Source: Tanytarsus gracilentus
Taxonomy: Eukaryota; Arthropoda; Insecta; Diptera; Chironomidae
Direction of reading: 5' to 3'
Length of the DNA stretch: 64,000 nucleotides
NCBI GenBank assembly: GCA_038502055.1
Contig: JAXRKN010000045.1
Span: 7,553,501-7,617,500 of the forward strand
Shown here piece after piece: positions 14,301 through 25,801 of this stretch (position 1 is the stretch's first letter; each line of letters starts with the position of its first letter). A program made the position numbers and the translations under genes. A model generated the notes under the pieces. The model was given only the letters and a program-made list of their open reading frames with translations, had not been told where the DNA came from and did not search any database.

Positions 14301-17300
14301 TATAATAATTTTCTCTAGATGTAAGTTAAACGTGCAAGCAAGTAGAAAATGATATAAGCTCCTACTTCCTGCACAAACAAACGACATCATATTAAGGTTG
14401 ACTGCCAACATCTTGATTTATTCGTTGTTGTAAGTGCATTTCAGTTGCTCAGCACAATGTCATGACACTAATTCGATTTGAGGTGGATTTATGAGTGGAT
14501 GCAAGAAAAAATGAAAATTAAATTTATTCTTTTACGATAAGTAGGACGATGAGCTTTTATTGATTTTTTGAGGGTTTATTTTTTCAGATAATTTTGAGCT
14601 TTCAGAGATTTAAAAAATTTAATTTTGACTTCGTAAAATAATTCAAATCTTTCACATCAGTATAAATTTTCATAACAAATGTCTTCAAAAACATTTCCAA
14701 ACTTTTTCAAGTATTTTTTTAATAAATGTCAGATGTAATTAAAACGATCTCTTTTGCGTCATCGTCAGATACTTTTATGACGTCATTTCTCTAAATTTAA
14801 ATTTCTTTTCATCAAGTTCAATTTTTTGTTGCAGATACATGGCTATAATGAATCCTTTAAAGCCGCGTATGGGGAAAAAATTAACACTTTGTATAGCCAG
14901 CTTGATATGGGTGAGTACAATAAAGAAAATATCCGAAAATGATATCTGAAAAAAGGTTGTAGTGATTTTCTGCCTTAAATCGGATTTAAAAAATACTTTT
15001 GAAGATTTTCCTATAAGCTGACTAAACTTTTTCTTCTCCTTTTTCAGATCGTTTCTGTAGTTCTTTCATCGCCAAATTTGCTCTTCTTTCGAGTCGATCA
15101 TGTGCCGATGGAAGATAGAGTTCTTTGCTATCCAGAATGGCCGGATGCTGATACGATTACGAATCATAGTCTACAAGAGTATATGTAAGAATTCTCATAA
15201 GCTGATGAAGTTGTAAAGTCGAAAAAAATCTCTTAAAGCTATTCTCATTAGAGTTTCTCAAATACCCGGGTAATGAGATTTTGTCCTACCCGGGTAAAAA
15301 AAATTATTACCCGGGTAGCCCGGGCATGCCCGGGTAAGAACAAATTTAAAAAATATACCTTTTTTTACTCAACTTTTCGGCTAATCTTTATATAGAGCAT
15401 TTTTAGTAACAGAAATAAAAGTTTTCTTAAACAGAAAATGAATAGATTAAAAGAAATATAAAAAGTTTAACGGAAATAGTTCTTAAGGAACATTACACAG
15501 TGAAGGTTATGGTCTGACATTCGAGTTCTCTTCTTTGTTACGATATCTCCAGCCTCTAAAAATGCCCTCTCGGAAGTAACTGATGTTGCCTGAATCGTTA
15601 GTAAAGCTCTTAACGATCGGTCCAAAATTGGAGATCTTTTTTTGAGTCGCGCAAATGATGTCATCTCATGGCTATTTTTTTGATGCACTTGCACTTGATG
15701 TTTCAAAATACTTTTTTGAATTAAAAAAATTCGCTAACGAATTTAAATTTATATAGGTAAAGATTTTGATAAGTGATAAAATTCACTGTAAACAAAACAT
15801 TTTCAGGTATTTGTTTACACAAAACTTATAAAAAGCAGTTATGGAGGAAGATTTTTTCAAAAAAAATTAAGAAAATTTTCTTCGAATTTTTTAATTTTTA
15901 CCCGGGTACGGGTAGAGCAATTTTCCGGGTATACCCGGGTAGTAAAATTGACGGGTATACCCGGGTATACCCGTGCCCGGGCTACCCGTGAGAAACTCTA
16001 ATTCTCATCAAAAAAATTAATATTGGGCATTTTCGTCTTCCTTTATGGGAAGATAATTTACTTGATTAACTTGTTTCATTATAAAAAGTTTTTCGATTTA
16101 TTTTTCTCTTTTCGAGCTTCAGGAAATAAATAAAAGAAAGAAAGCCAAATGCACTTCAAGAATTTTGTGTTTTATGGCTTTAAGTCTTGGCAGCTTGCGT
16201 AGGAATTTCATTTTTACTGTCGATGTGAGGTTTCATGTAAAATAAAATAAATTAATTCTGTTATTTAATTATGCGGGAAATTTTTAGTGGGTGAGAGTTG
16301 AAAAAACTTTTACTGGGTCATAGTGAAAGATGAAAGAAATTTTATTAAACCAGAAAAGTATCAAAATTTTCAAAAACTAATATTTCTATTATTTTTTAGT
16401 TGCAAGTTTACTGGTTAAATTGTTTTATTCTCACAAAGCTTTTTAAAGCTTAAAGCTCTGATAATTTTTTAAACTAAAATGTCCACTTTTTATTATTTGC
16501 AACGTTTAACAACAAAATATTAGAAAAATAGATTAAATCGACTTTTTACAACTCAAACAGAAATAAAAATCTTCCGAAAATTCATCAGAGAGCTTTTAAA
16601 TGTAAAATCCACTACGAACACCCATAAAATTACATTTATGGTGACAATAATCACAAACAACTCCCTCGAGACACCGAGAGAAAAAAAACTACTATCAGCC
16701 ATTGAAACTTTTTTCGTATTTACAACTTTTTGCTACAAACCATCATCACATTTTTCCATTTTTACGATTTTCTCGTCTCTTTAACAGATACAACGTAGTT
16801 TTTATGTTCCTTACATATTTTATACCGATTGGATGCATGACATACACATACACGAGGGTAGGATTGGAGCTCTGGGGCTCGCAGAGCATCGGTGAATGTA
16901 CACAAAGACAATTAGATAATATTAAGAGTAAAAGAAAGGTAAGAATGAGTGTGCGAACATACGAGGTGTCATGACGCAAGGAATTTGGAGCAAGAATATA
17001 ATTTTCCACTTCATTTAGACGTGATTTAAGAAATACATTTTTTGGAGTCTAGAACTTACTCCGATTTTCAAGGAGTGACCGATAAATTTTTTCAAAACAT
17101 GAAAATGAATTTTTTGAGATTTGAAAATGTAGTAAAAAATTTATAAATTTCGTGAGTTTCAACCCCCTTGACTAATTTTCTTTAATAAAAATTCAGCAGC
17201 CTCAAAACGTGGGCTCTTGCGTGAGTCGACTGAATAATTAAATTCAAGCATTTGTCCACGAAATCTCCGGAGGAAACAAGAAGAAATCTCGAATTTCCGC

Positions 17301-20300
17301 ATGATTCGCGACTCATTGAGTGTGGAATAAATTTAAAGTAAACAAAAAGACGCTCGATGTGCATGATTTTAAACTTAACAAAGTATTTTTCCAATGAATT
17401 TCAATTTAAAATGAATTATTCATCACCTATTGATTTACTTCTTTCCACCTCATCACTTTTACATTAAAAGAAGAAAGAAAAAAAATTGACGAGTGTCAAG
17501 AACGCGCAACTCATAAAAAGTGACGCAACTTTTTTAATTAAAAAATTCTTGCAATGATTTTAAAATTTTCTCCATTCTTGTCACGTTCATCGGGATTTTC
17601 TAGGTTCTTCCTCTTTTGCTATCTTGCTCTTGAAATGAATCAATGATGAGAGCAAATTTCATTTAATAATTGATTATACAAAGTATTTCGTTTCTTCTCA
17701 TCAGTTGAAATCAATAAGAAATTCAATGAATTGGAAATTGATAATGAGGCAAAGAGCGAAGAAATTTTCGAGACACAAATCCATGAGGTGGATTTTTTTG
17801 AATTTACTTTCATTCAATTAGTCGAAGAAAAATTATTTAATTAAGTTGAATTTTCAATTAATGACCAGTCCTAAAAAATCCTCTTACCTTTTGCTAATGG
17901 AACTGCTGATTGACACGAAATAAAATAGAAAACCACTTAAGGCTGTCATCTTTGCGCCCATAAAAAAATACGAATTCTAATTAAAACATTTTATTTTTCT
18001 TTTCAGGTTGTTCTTATGATGATAATTGTGGTTCTGATGTTTTCTGTATGTTGGCTCCCGCAAAATATCTACTTCATTGTGACAACCTACTATCCGACTG
18101 TAAATACTTATGCTCACATACAAGAAATTTATCTTGGCATCTACTGGCTTGCGATGAGTAATTCAATGTACAATCCCATAATTTATTGCATCTACTCTGA
18201 TAGGTAAGTTTAAAGATACTGAATTAAAAATTTAATAATTATTGAGAGATCAATGTTGGTCCTTAATTATTTACCAAATAAAAGCTAAACAATATAAGGA
18301 TGAATGAGCTTTGCATAAACGATGGCATGTTCTAGCTATTCGTTTCATTTTTTTTTCTTTTGTTGAATGGACACGCTCTCGGCATCATTGAAAAACGTAT
18401 TCACCTAACCAAAAGCATACAGATGTTTTGCAAACAAAAGATCATCATCATCATCTCGGTGTACATTCATTACAATCCACTTGTGTCATTGCATTCACAT
18501 TTCTCATGCTTATTTCTGACTCAAACATCCGTCCATACTCGTTAGTAAGCGTATCTAAAGGAGATACGATTGTCAACATGATCATGATGCAAATTTAAGT
18601 GGGTTTAACATTGAGAGTGGCTGGCATACTCATATACTGCACTAAAACTGTTGCTTCCTCATGAGAATTGACCAAAATGGCAAATTTTATGACTGCTTGG
18701 AAAATTTATGACTGTCTACAATGTTCAATAATGATTTTTATAATGCCTGAAAGTTTTTTTATGATAATTTTTTCAAATGTGAACTTTTATGTATTGGAAA
18801 ATATTTTATCGAGTGTCGTAAATTATTTTCATGCTTCAAGTGAGCGTGAGAGTGAGTTTAAGAGTTCCGTTGATTTTTTGAAATTTACCAAATGAACTAT
18901 TAAAGTTTCAATGAATAAATTTTACGTGCATGGCTTAGAAAATCTAACGAGTCCTAAAATATTCCGATCACATAAAACTTATGATGGCGAATTAGCAAAA
19001 TCTCGAGAGTTTCTCCACTTAACTGATCATAAATGTGATTGGGAAAAGTATCTCGTCTCGCAGTTATTTTTCTCATATGCTCAAATAAGATCAAAAACTT
19101 TTTTCTCTCGAGTAGATTTTGCTGAGGGCTCAAGATAAAAACTTTTCTCAAGGATGATATGACGTGTGCAAATATTGGCACTTCCATCATCACCGTAAAC
19201 TTTTCGCACACTGAAACGAAAGAAAAGAATTTCGCTCGATGGATTGTTAAAAAGTATTTTTTATATGCTTTGGTTTGATTATGGAACTGAATATAAAATT
19301 CATTATGTGTGTGAAGGTCAAAAGCTTTAAGTTGCGTGTAAGAATTTCAAATGCTTTTAAGGTTAAGGAAAAAATTTCTGCAGTTTCAGTGGGAAATAAA
19401 TTACTCATGACAGACTGACGCCTTAATTGAGTTAGAAAGAAGGTCGGTTTAAAATCAATAGAGGATGTGGAGAATTTTTTTTGATGACTTGATTTTTTTA
19501 TTTGATTTTTATAAAAGCTCAAGGAAAAAATTACAAATTTAGTTTTAATTTTTTATCGAAAATTCATTTCACGTTTTTACTTCCATTCTCATTATGAACG
19601 CAAAAGTTTTGATCCCAAATATATTTTTATTCTGACCGAAGGACGAACATGTCTGTGACCCATCATCATTGCCAATTTCATCTTAAAATTTCTAAAAAAT
19701 ATTTCTCCCTTTTTCTAGATTCCGTCGTGGCTTTAAGCATTTTTTTCGTTGCTGTCCTTTCATCAATGTCGGACCGGAAGTGCTAACGAGGCGGGAAGTT
19801 GTATCGAGGTATTCATGTTCTGGGTCAATAGATCATCGAATCGTAAGAAACGGTAAAAGTACGCACAAATATTCACATTTTTATGCAACATGATGATTTT
19901 GAATGTCCTTTTTTTATCAATATTGAATTGATTTCCTTCCTGTTTGTTTTACTTCCTCATTTGTAGATACGGAAAGATCTTTCCTGTATTCCTGTGCTGG
20001 ATCTCCTAAAGGGCATCGAAAGAGTAAGTGAACATCGTTAAAATTTTTAACTTTTAATTTTTTTAAAACTTTTCTCTCGTCAAGCGGATTTTTTTTATCG
20101 TAGAAAGAAAATCAAAATTTTTAACGAGTAGAATTTTAATAATTGACGCTCGAATCTCATTGATTTTAAAAATTTGGAATAAATTTTCATGCTCGAATAT
20201 TCTTCCTGTTTACCCACTTCGTTATTTCGAGTGCAGACATTTAAAATATAAAATTTCAAGCTGAATTCTTAAAATGTTGACTTTTCGGTGTGAATAAATT

Positions 20301-22332
20301 TTTCATCCAACAATTTTAAAATTCTGATTGCCTTCACTTGTTTTTCAATAATTTCAAACTTAAACATGCTCGTTCAAGTCACATCAACCGGATAAAACGT
20401 CTCTCGAGGAAAAGTTTATGAAGTTTTTTGTTTTTAAATCTTATTCGAGAGGCATTGCCGTCATCGTAAGTAGCAACTCAAGCAAAAGAATCTCGTAATT
20501 ATTTTTTTTCGTTCATAAATTTGAATTTCAAATTTCCTTAATGAAATTCAATTAAAAAAGTTGTGACAAAATGATTTTTTTCCTGCCTCTTCATTGTTCA
20601 TGAATTGAAAATTCATATTCATGTTTTTTTCATTCAGCAAAAAAAAAATTCTGCTCAAACATAAGTAGCAGGTGTATAACTTAAGGCATGAGAAAGTAAC
20701 TTTAATATCAATAATTTTGCAATCATTTTATTATCATTGGAGAGTTCAGATTTAAATCATCTGTGGCTTCTGTTTCACACAGGTGTGCACATGAGGGTTG
20801 AAAGGTGAAAAGTTAAGATATTTCAACAAGAAAAACGAGAGAAAAGGATGAAAGGGTTTTTCCTTTTTACGAATTATTAAAGAAGTTTTGACCTGCAAGC
20901 AGTGCTTAAAGATACCTAAATTTATCTTATCCGCTTGAAGTATAATTTATAAAAAAATTAAATTCAAATTTCTAATAAAAAATTTACAAAATCCCTTTAG
21001 AATTTTGAAATTTCAATGCTGAATTGTTTTTCCATTACAAATTCAACAGAAAATCACAAAGCTCCTCTCTACAATCAGAGAGAATTTATGCATTTTATCT
21101 CTGAAGAATTTTAAAATTTTCCCATCTGCACTTCCAATTTCCCTCACTCGATTTGATTTTAAAATTGTTCGAATCCAACAATCCGTTCAGAGAATTTTTC
21201 CCTCCCTTTAACCAAAAAACAATCGAAAGCTCTCTGATTGCATGCTTGTGATGGTTCGAAGTAAATGGAATCCTTTGAGAGAGCAAATTGTGATTGAGAA
21301 CGTTTCGATGATGCACTTTTGTGCCAGTTACCAGTTCCAAGGTTAAATACGGTTTTGAATTTAAAAGCACTCTGAGAATGAAACTGATGAGTTTAAAAAA
21401 TTAAAGAAAATTTTTAACCAAGGGGCTGACACTCTCCGTTTTAACGGAAAAAACGGAAAATAACGGAAGAAAACGGAAAAAACGGAAGAATACGGAAAAA
21501 ACGGGTGCAAATTTTTCCGTATACGGAGAGTGTCAGCCCCTTGTTTTTAACGACCCATATAAAGTTATCCCTATTTGCATTTTTTCGATTACGTATTTGT
21601 TTTTTTTGACGTAACCGCAAATCTGCGTATAATTTTATATAGATATTTTTAATGTATTTTATTATTGCATTGATCTAAGTTCATGATGAACTCAATAAAC
21701 AAGCTGGCAATTACAAAATCCACACGATTTTCCAAACACATTTCGATTTTTCCCATCAAATTCTCCCACATTCAAGCTCATCGGGACCGAACCGACAAAT
21801 TCAATTTCACTTAGTGCTCTCCACTTCGCTGCAATAATAATAACTTTCAACAATCGAGAGCGAATAAAAAAACATGTTGAAATTTTCAATTTCCAATCTC
21901 AACACAAAAATTGCTTATCGAAGCAATAAATGAGAAAATGTTTAAAGCCATTTTAGTTGGTTATCTCCTGTAATTACTTTTTGTATCTTGCTTGTCTGTG
22001 TGCAGTCAAGAGCGGCCGACTTTTAGTTAATCTTTTTTACGAGAGAATTTTAATAAAGCTTAAAAATTAATTTCTCCCTTTTTCTAATAGCTACCGGGAT
22101 GCGGATACAAATGTCAAAATGTCCAAATCACAACGCACCAAATTCAACTTATCTCTCGATGAACTCATTCAACAACAACAATCTAATGATCCAAAATGGT
22201 AATGACGAAACCAATATCGAGACAACCGATAATCTTCTGCTCCAATCGACAACCAACACCAGTCAACAGCGAGTCGGATGGAATTTACCCAACACGAGAA
22301 ATGGCAATGGACAGCGCACTTCGCTCTCTTGA
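2327..22332 (+). CDS. TkR99D: tachykinin-like peptide receptor (TkR99D type)
   Basis: Class A GPCR expected to sit in the plasma membrane, bind tachykinin neuropeptides and signal through G proteins. Exons by frame and GT-AG sites: 2327-2481, 7233-7393, 7458-7632, 14835-14910, 15048-15184, 16788-16938, 18007-18203, 19719-19852, 19967-20023, 22091-22332; all phases agree and give 494 aa. The N-terminus has four N-glycosylation sequons (N23, N29, N46, N50). TM1 begins after PWWRQ (about residue 62), a TkR99D hallmark. Also visible are DRY at 163-165, CYPEWPD in extracellular loop 2, LWGSQSIGECTQRQ in intracellular loop 3, CWLP at 300-303, NPIIY at 341-345 and a CC pair at 362-363 that may be palmitoylated. 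The loop and tail motifs fit TkR99D better than TkR86C. The C-tail is Asn/Ser/Thr-rich. Introns total about 18.5 kb and contain a nested gene and transposons. Family call is firm; the paralogue is likely. Confidence 0.93.
2482..7232 (+). other. receptor intron 1 (4.75 kb)
   Basis: Bounded by GTGAGT at 2482 and CTAACAG ending at 7232. It is AT-rich with no supportable exon, RNA gene or transposon. Two minus-strand frames at 5884-6325 show no family features. Long first introns often carry regulatory DNA, but none can be pointed to here. Confidence 0.7.
7633..10880 (+). other. receptor intron 3, first part
   Basis: Intron 3 runs 7633-14834 (7.2 kb) and hosts a nested gene. This first part has no gene. 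A short TCA/ATC microsatellite lies near 8420-8440 and the rest is AT-rich sequence without visible structure. Confidence 0.6.
10881..10943. repeat. inverted repeat (hairpin) upstream of nested gene
   Basis: Arms at 10881-10897 and 10927-10943 are complementary at 16 of 17 positions (core GGGATGGAC / GTCCATCCC), separated by a 29-nt spacer. It ends about 70 nt before the ATG of the nested gene. It may be a promoter-proximal structure, a transposon footprint or a transcribed hairpin; the sequence does not decide. Confidence 0.6.
11014..11814 (+). CDS. nested Cys-rich protein of unknown function
   Basis: Single-exon frame of 266 aa, entirely inside receptor intron 3 and on the same strand as the host. 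It starts at a double ATG (11014 and 11017); an upstream ATG at 10995 is in another frame and terminates soon. The N-terminus is Gln-rich (about residues 5-20). Two Cys-rich blocks follow, at roughly 43-86 (pairs such as CYQKC, CNKIC, CAKC) and 130-172 (QCC, DQC, CDPICYEPCDSVCTGRC, QCPHEC). A basic, probably helical segment follows at 173-215, and the tail is Asp/Glu/Gln-rich. No signal peptide or membrane segment is visible. The regular Cys spacing, codon use richer in GC than the flanks, and an open frame of this length in AT-rich DNA support a real gene. I do not recognise the family. Intronless genes inside neuronal hosts are often testis-expressed or retroposed, but that is inference. Confidence 0.75.
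   Translation: MMSNHHQAQQIQNQYQQQQLSGSNSLRPIWKFSSFFQGNVEYQCYQKCFPIVPSQPQMLVELCNKICPFRPNIPECAKCAQIYAQSVPPTPGDFSRKTMHTQPEAVVVEPETHAIMFTPEIVVNGFQRKQCCYLDQCRTVPLQAKCDPICYEPCDSVCTGRCQVNPQCPHECDRIKREQYKLRYRMWLVQKLNEIKQKYRAMATACLLRTRLAFVGEVQNYYQAARGALNDAPLGLSDETTPQDKETPMNDEQKDSQQDQMSNQQQ
11815..12818. other. intron 3 DNA after the nested gene
   Basis: Holds the presumed 3' UTR of the nested gene and non-coding DNA. The overlapping open frames at 12234-12561 on both strands have no protein-like composition. Confidence 0.5.
12819..13308 (+). repeat. tandem repeat, ~120-bp unit, four copies
   Basis: Units begin at 12819, 12939, 13059 and 13178 with GACATTAGTGGCACTC or a close variant; a fifth, diverged start lies at 13309. 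Spacing is 120, 120, 119 and 131 bp. Each unit carries GATTCCTGAT, GTTCAACGAT and CATGAAGCCATA. The last unit is closely matched at 37384-37464, so this is a dispersed family and not a local satellite only. Confidence 0.85.
13309..13770 (+). mobile_element. probable 3' part of a dispersed non-autonomous element
   Basis: Continues from the 120-bp repeats. It includes a simple repeat of AAGAAAGT/GAGAAAGT (about 13457-13504) and ends near a GCGGAGCTATA motif at about 13678 that is roughly inverse to AATAGCTCCGC near 12780. That weak inverted match hints at element ends around 12775 and 13690. No coding capacity was found. The class is uncertain. Confidence 0.4.
13771..14834 (+). other. receptor intron 3, last part
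   Basis: AT-rich intron sequence ending at the GTTGCAG acceptor at 14834. No gene, RNA or element was recognised. Confidence 0.55.
15249..16000. mobile_element. degenerate hAT transposon with 8-bp TSD
   Basis: 752-bp element in receptor intron 5. Terminal inverted repeats are TAGAGTTTCTCA (15249-15260) and its exact complement (15989-16000). It is flanked by a perfect 8-bp duplication, ATTCTCAT, at 15241-15248 and 16001-16008; 8-bp duplications and TAG-type ends are typical of hAT elements. Both ends carry clusters of ACCCGGGTA subterminal repeats, the kind of sites hAT transposases bind. The interior keeps only a transposase C-terminal remnant on the minus strand, so the copy cannot be autonomous. 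Confidence 0.92.
15467..15706 (-). pseudogene. hAT transposase C-terminal (hATC) fragment
   Basis: 79-codon remnant inside the hAT element. It shows the hAT C-terminal dimerisation signature: TSERAF, AGDIVTKKR and a FLKNYF end. The catalytic core and zinc-binding N-terminus of a full transposase are absent. It is a leftover exon of a once larger element and not a working gene. Confidence 0.8.
16939..18006 (+). other. receptor intron 6
   Basis: AT-rich intron between GTAAGA at 16939 and TTTTCAG ending at 18006. Nothing else was recognised. Confidence 0.7.
18204..19718 (+). other. receptor intron 7
   Basis: Intron between GTAAGT at 18204 and TTTTCTAG ending at 19718. Several open frames of 60-90 codons on both strands lack any protein-like pattern. 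Confidence 0.7.
20024..21418 (+). other. receptor intron 9, first part
   Basis: Begins with GTAAGT at 20024. No exon was recognised. It leads into the 125-bp MITE. Confidence 0.65.
21419..21543. mobile_element. 125-bp hAT-type MITE with 8-bp TSD
   Basis: Perfect 21-bp terminal inverted repeats (21419-21439 and 21523-21543; outer sequence CAAGGGGCTGACACTCTCCG). It is flanked by a perfect 8-bp duplication, TTTTTAAC, at 21411-21418 and 21544-21551. The interior is a run of ACGGAAAA-like repeats with no coding capacity. The 8-bp duplication and CA-starting ends assign it to a hAT-mobilised miniature family, different from the element at 15.2 kb. Lack of divergence in ends and duplication suggests recent insertion. 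Confidence 0.92.
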
Positions 22333-22755
22333 CATGTTAGAATTTGTACGAACAACAACATAAATTGCGGTGCGAGGGGTGATTTGAGTCTCAACGTGAA
22401 TGGCAACAAAGTCGCAAATGAAATGAGCGACGACGCGGATAACATTGGAAAAAATAATTGTCCGAGTAGTCCATTTGACTGTGAGGCAAGATATCGCAAA
22501 ACATGGATATAAATTAATCTCATGAGAAACCCTTAAAAAATATTCCAAGGAAGGTCATTTGATGATTTTAATTTTCCCCACTTTTCATTGCAAGAAGCAC
22601 AAACTTTTTTATATAAAAAAATTAAAAATCCAAAAATAACTGAAAAGTGAGGAAAATTAAAATTTTTATACAACCGAACATGGAAACAAAATCCTTTTTA
22701 TGTAAAATACAGAGAACTCTCTGGATATAAATGGAACCAAAAAAAGATAAATAAA
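22333..22755 (+). other. receptor 3' UTR with AATAAA
   Basis: Follows the TGA at 22330-22332. An AATAAA at 22750-22755 is a plausible polyadenylation signal for the receptor transcript. No structure was recognised in between. Confidence 0.5.
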
Positions 22756-25733
22756 GCTCTACATCATAATAATGTACATTTATTTATGTGCATGCGAGAA
22801 AAATTTCTACTCAAATAGAGAATTTTATCTTAAGAGATAAAAAACATTAAATTATACAACTCTGATGATTAAAAAGACATGAAAAAAAAATCTTGATATG
22901 AATTGTGATATAAAAAATTCATAAAAGCTTTCTGTTGAATGTTTTATAGCTGTGCAGTTGTGAGTTGCACGAGATAAAATTAAAAATCTCAAATTGCATT
23001 AATTTGAAGTAATACTCGCTGAAAAATAATGAGGATGAGAGAAGTGAAAACATGTGAGAATTGTCTAACGAAGTTAACCCGGATAAAAATTAGGAACGCA
23101 AAAATGAAATTATTCGATCGACAGGTTGACAAACCCCAATTCAAGTCAGTTGATCGACTAAAATCAATTTATAATTTTAATCTTAAAATAAATCTGAATT
23201 CAAATTTCAATAAAATGTTGAAAATTAATTTAAACGCAGTTCCTTAATCAACAATTATCACTAACAAAAAATCTCATTCAGTAACGTAAAAGAAAAATCA
23301 AAGCGAAAAAGATTGCAATTTCTGAGAATGATTCTGTTGCAATTCACAATCTGCACGGAAAAGAACCTTTGAAAGAAAAACATTTTCCTCAAATTAACTT
23401 TTTAAGCTTTTCTCTCAATATTCAACAAAGTTGTGAAACGAGAAAAGAAAAATCAACAAATCGCATTACAATGTGGGCGAGTAATGCTTTCTGTTGATGA
23501 TAAGAATAACAATTGATGTAACCGGAAAATGTTTTCCTTTCGTAAGCTTCGAAGGAATATTTCTATTGTAAACGAGAAAGCCTTTTTATTGTGGACGAAT
23601 ATTTTGGATGAATCTTTTTATTCACATCTATATTTGCGAAACGTTTTCGAATATGCATGCATTGGATAAATCAATTGAGGATGAATGAAAATGTTGACTC
23701 AATAGCAAAATAATGTTGTGTACATTCTAAATATTAAAGGGAGAAATAAATAAATGTTTTCATTCACGAAGAGAATTTTCGAAAAATTATTGTGAGAACT
23801 TTCTTAAAAGAGACTAAACAATGTCTTCTTCTTTTTATCTCATCAAACACTCCACTTTTCATAAAATATACGAAAAAAGAATTTTATTTTCATACGAACA
23901 TTAACCTGATGTAAAAGTTCACTTGATAAGAACAAAGAGGTGAACGCTTCTTATTTTTACATATCATGCGTAAGAAAATGGAAATTAAAATAATTTTTTT
24001 CTCGAGGATTATACTTAAAAAAATATAATTAGCTCGTTATGATGAAGCTAAGAATTATTTTTCAAAAAAAGATGAAAGAGTTTTTTGGTTTATTAAATTT
24101 TAAGACGTTAAAAATTTAAATTATTTTTGTAAAATTTTTATTAAAATCAAATTATTTTAAAAATTTAAGGCCTAACCAAAACTTTTTGTACCTTGCAAAA
24201 TCCTCTCTTGATCTTTCCGTCTTTATTTTGTAAGACATATGAAAAAAATTGTGAGTCCTAAATAAAAATTTATGTTACACAAGCAAAAAAAAAATGATTT
24301 TATTTTCTTACTTTCAGATCGCTTAATTAATTTTTAAATTTTTATAATTTTAGTGTACCTTTTCATTATTTAACATTTTTATTAAATAACACTTCAACTG
24401 AAAAAATTCTGCAAGTGGATTATTTAATTTTCAATCTTCGTTCAAAACTTTCTTGGAAAATAATTTTTATTCCTGGCAGATGAAAAGTATACAAAATAAA
24501 TTTTAAAGAGTGCTTGAAAATTTTTTAAATTATTTTTTAATTTGATTTACGCTTTAATAAAAATCTACATGCAGCATCTTCGATAAGATTTTTACAAGTG
24601 GAAATTTAAAATTTTCCATTAACCTGAATACAAAAGCAAAGTGGAAAATATTGCCGAAAAAAAATCCCAAACCGCATACGAGATAAAATTCAAATTACTC
24701 ATTCATACACAAATGTGGAGGAGTTTTGGTTGTTGATGCGAAAAAGATGATGATGGCATGATATAAAAAAATAATAACAAGACGTTGAGAGAGCTGAAGG
24801 ATAACTGTCAAAACATATTTCGAAATATTTATGCGAAAAATTTTCGTGTGAGATAAAAATTTATTTATTCAAAGTGATTAAGTTAGTCAGTCTTTTGCAA
24901 AGGAATGTGAGAGTACTTTTTATGAAATTGAATAACAAGCATAATGATGTTGGCAGAAGTGTAAATAAGTTCGCATGCGAGTAATTGGCTTTTTGGAGGC
25001 GCAAACAAGCGTGCCAACAAAAAACGAATAAACATATCACAGAAAAGTGACAACGAGACACTTGTGGTTGCGTTAAAGATGATATTCGAGATAGCTTCAG
25101 GACAGATTAGATGAAATTTATTGACAGAATAATAAATCAAGTTAAAAATATCTCAAAGAAATAGAAATTATGGAAAATTAAGAAGATTGCAATAATGAAA
25201 ATTTTTATATCAATGTCAAAAGTTAAAAATTAGCCAAATAGATCTAAAAAATGATAAAGTCCAAAATAGTTTTTTTCAGATCAAAAAGCTTCTTAACCTT
25301 GACAACTTAATTTTTGTTCTTAAGGAGAATTACTTGTCATTTCTTTTATTTGCCATAAAAATGGTTAGAGACTGCCCACTCATCATCTATTAATATGCTC
25401 ATGTCCGTAAAAAGCATTCACTATTATTGATTATTCTCTTCGGTTGTAATAAACTGCTTTGGGTTAAATCCTTAATGTTCGGCAATAATTTAGTAATTAA
25501 AAAATTGGCACCTTTTTTTGTGATGGCCAAAGTTGAAATTTTTCTGAATCGACGAATGAAGTAAATTTATTTTACTAAGTTTTAAAATTCATCGTAGATA
25601 AAAATTTAGATCCACTTTTGCATTCTCCTATCCAGACTTTTAAGTTGATTCATCTGTTTTATTTTAATAAAGTAAATTGTAGAGAAAATATTTCAAACTA
25701 CGTCGATAAACATCTTACGTATCTAATTTTTGT
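22756..25733. other. intergenic, receptor to lipase cluster
   Basis: About 3 kb of very AT-rich sequence. Open frames at 23029-23247 and 24861-25140 look random in composition. No gene, RNA or repeat is supported. Confidence 0.6.
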
Positions 25734-25801
25734 CATACACAATGAACTTTTTTAATTTTTTCTTATTCTCTTACATTTCTTATTTAGTTCAAGTCAAAGC
25801 G

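Noticed and set aside
15773..15991. Plus-strand 72-codon frame at the end of the hAT element
   Set aside because: Its end is only translated ACCCGGGTA subterminal repeats.
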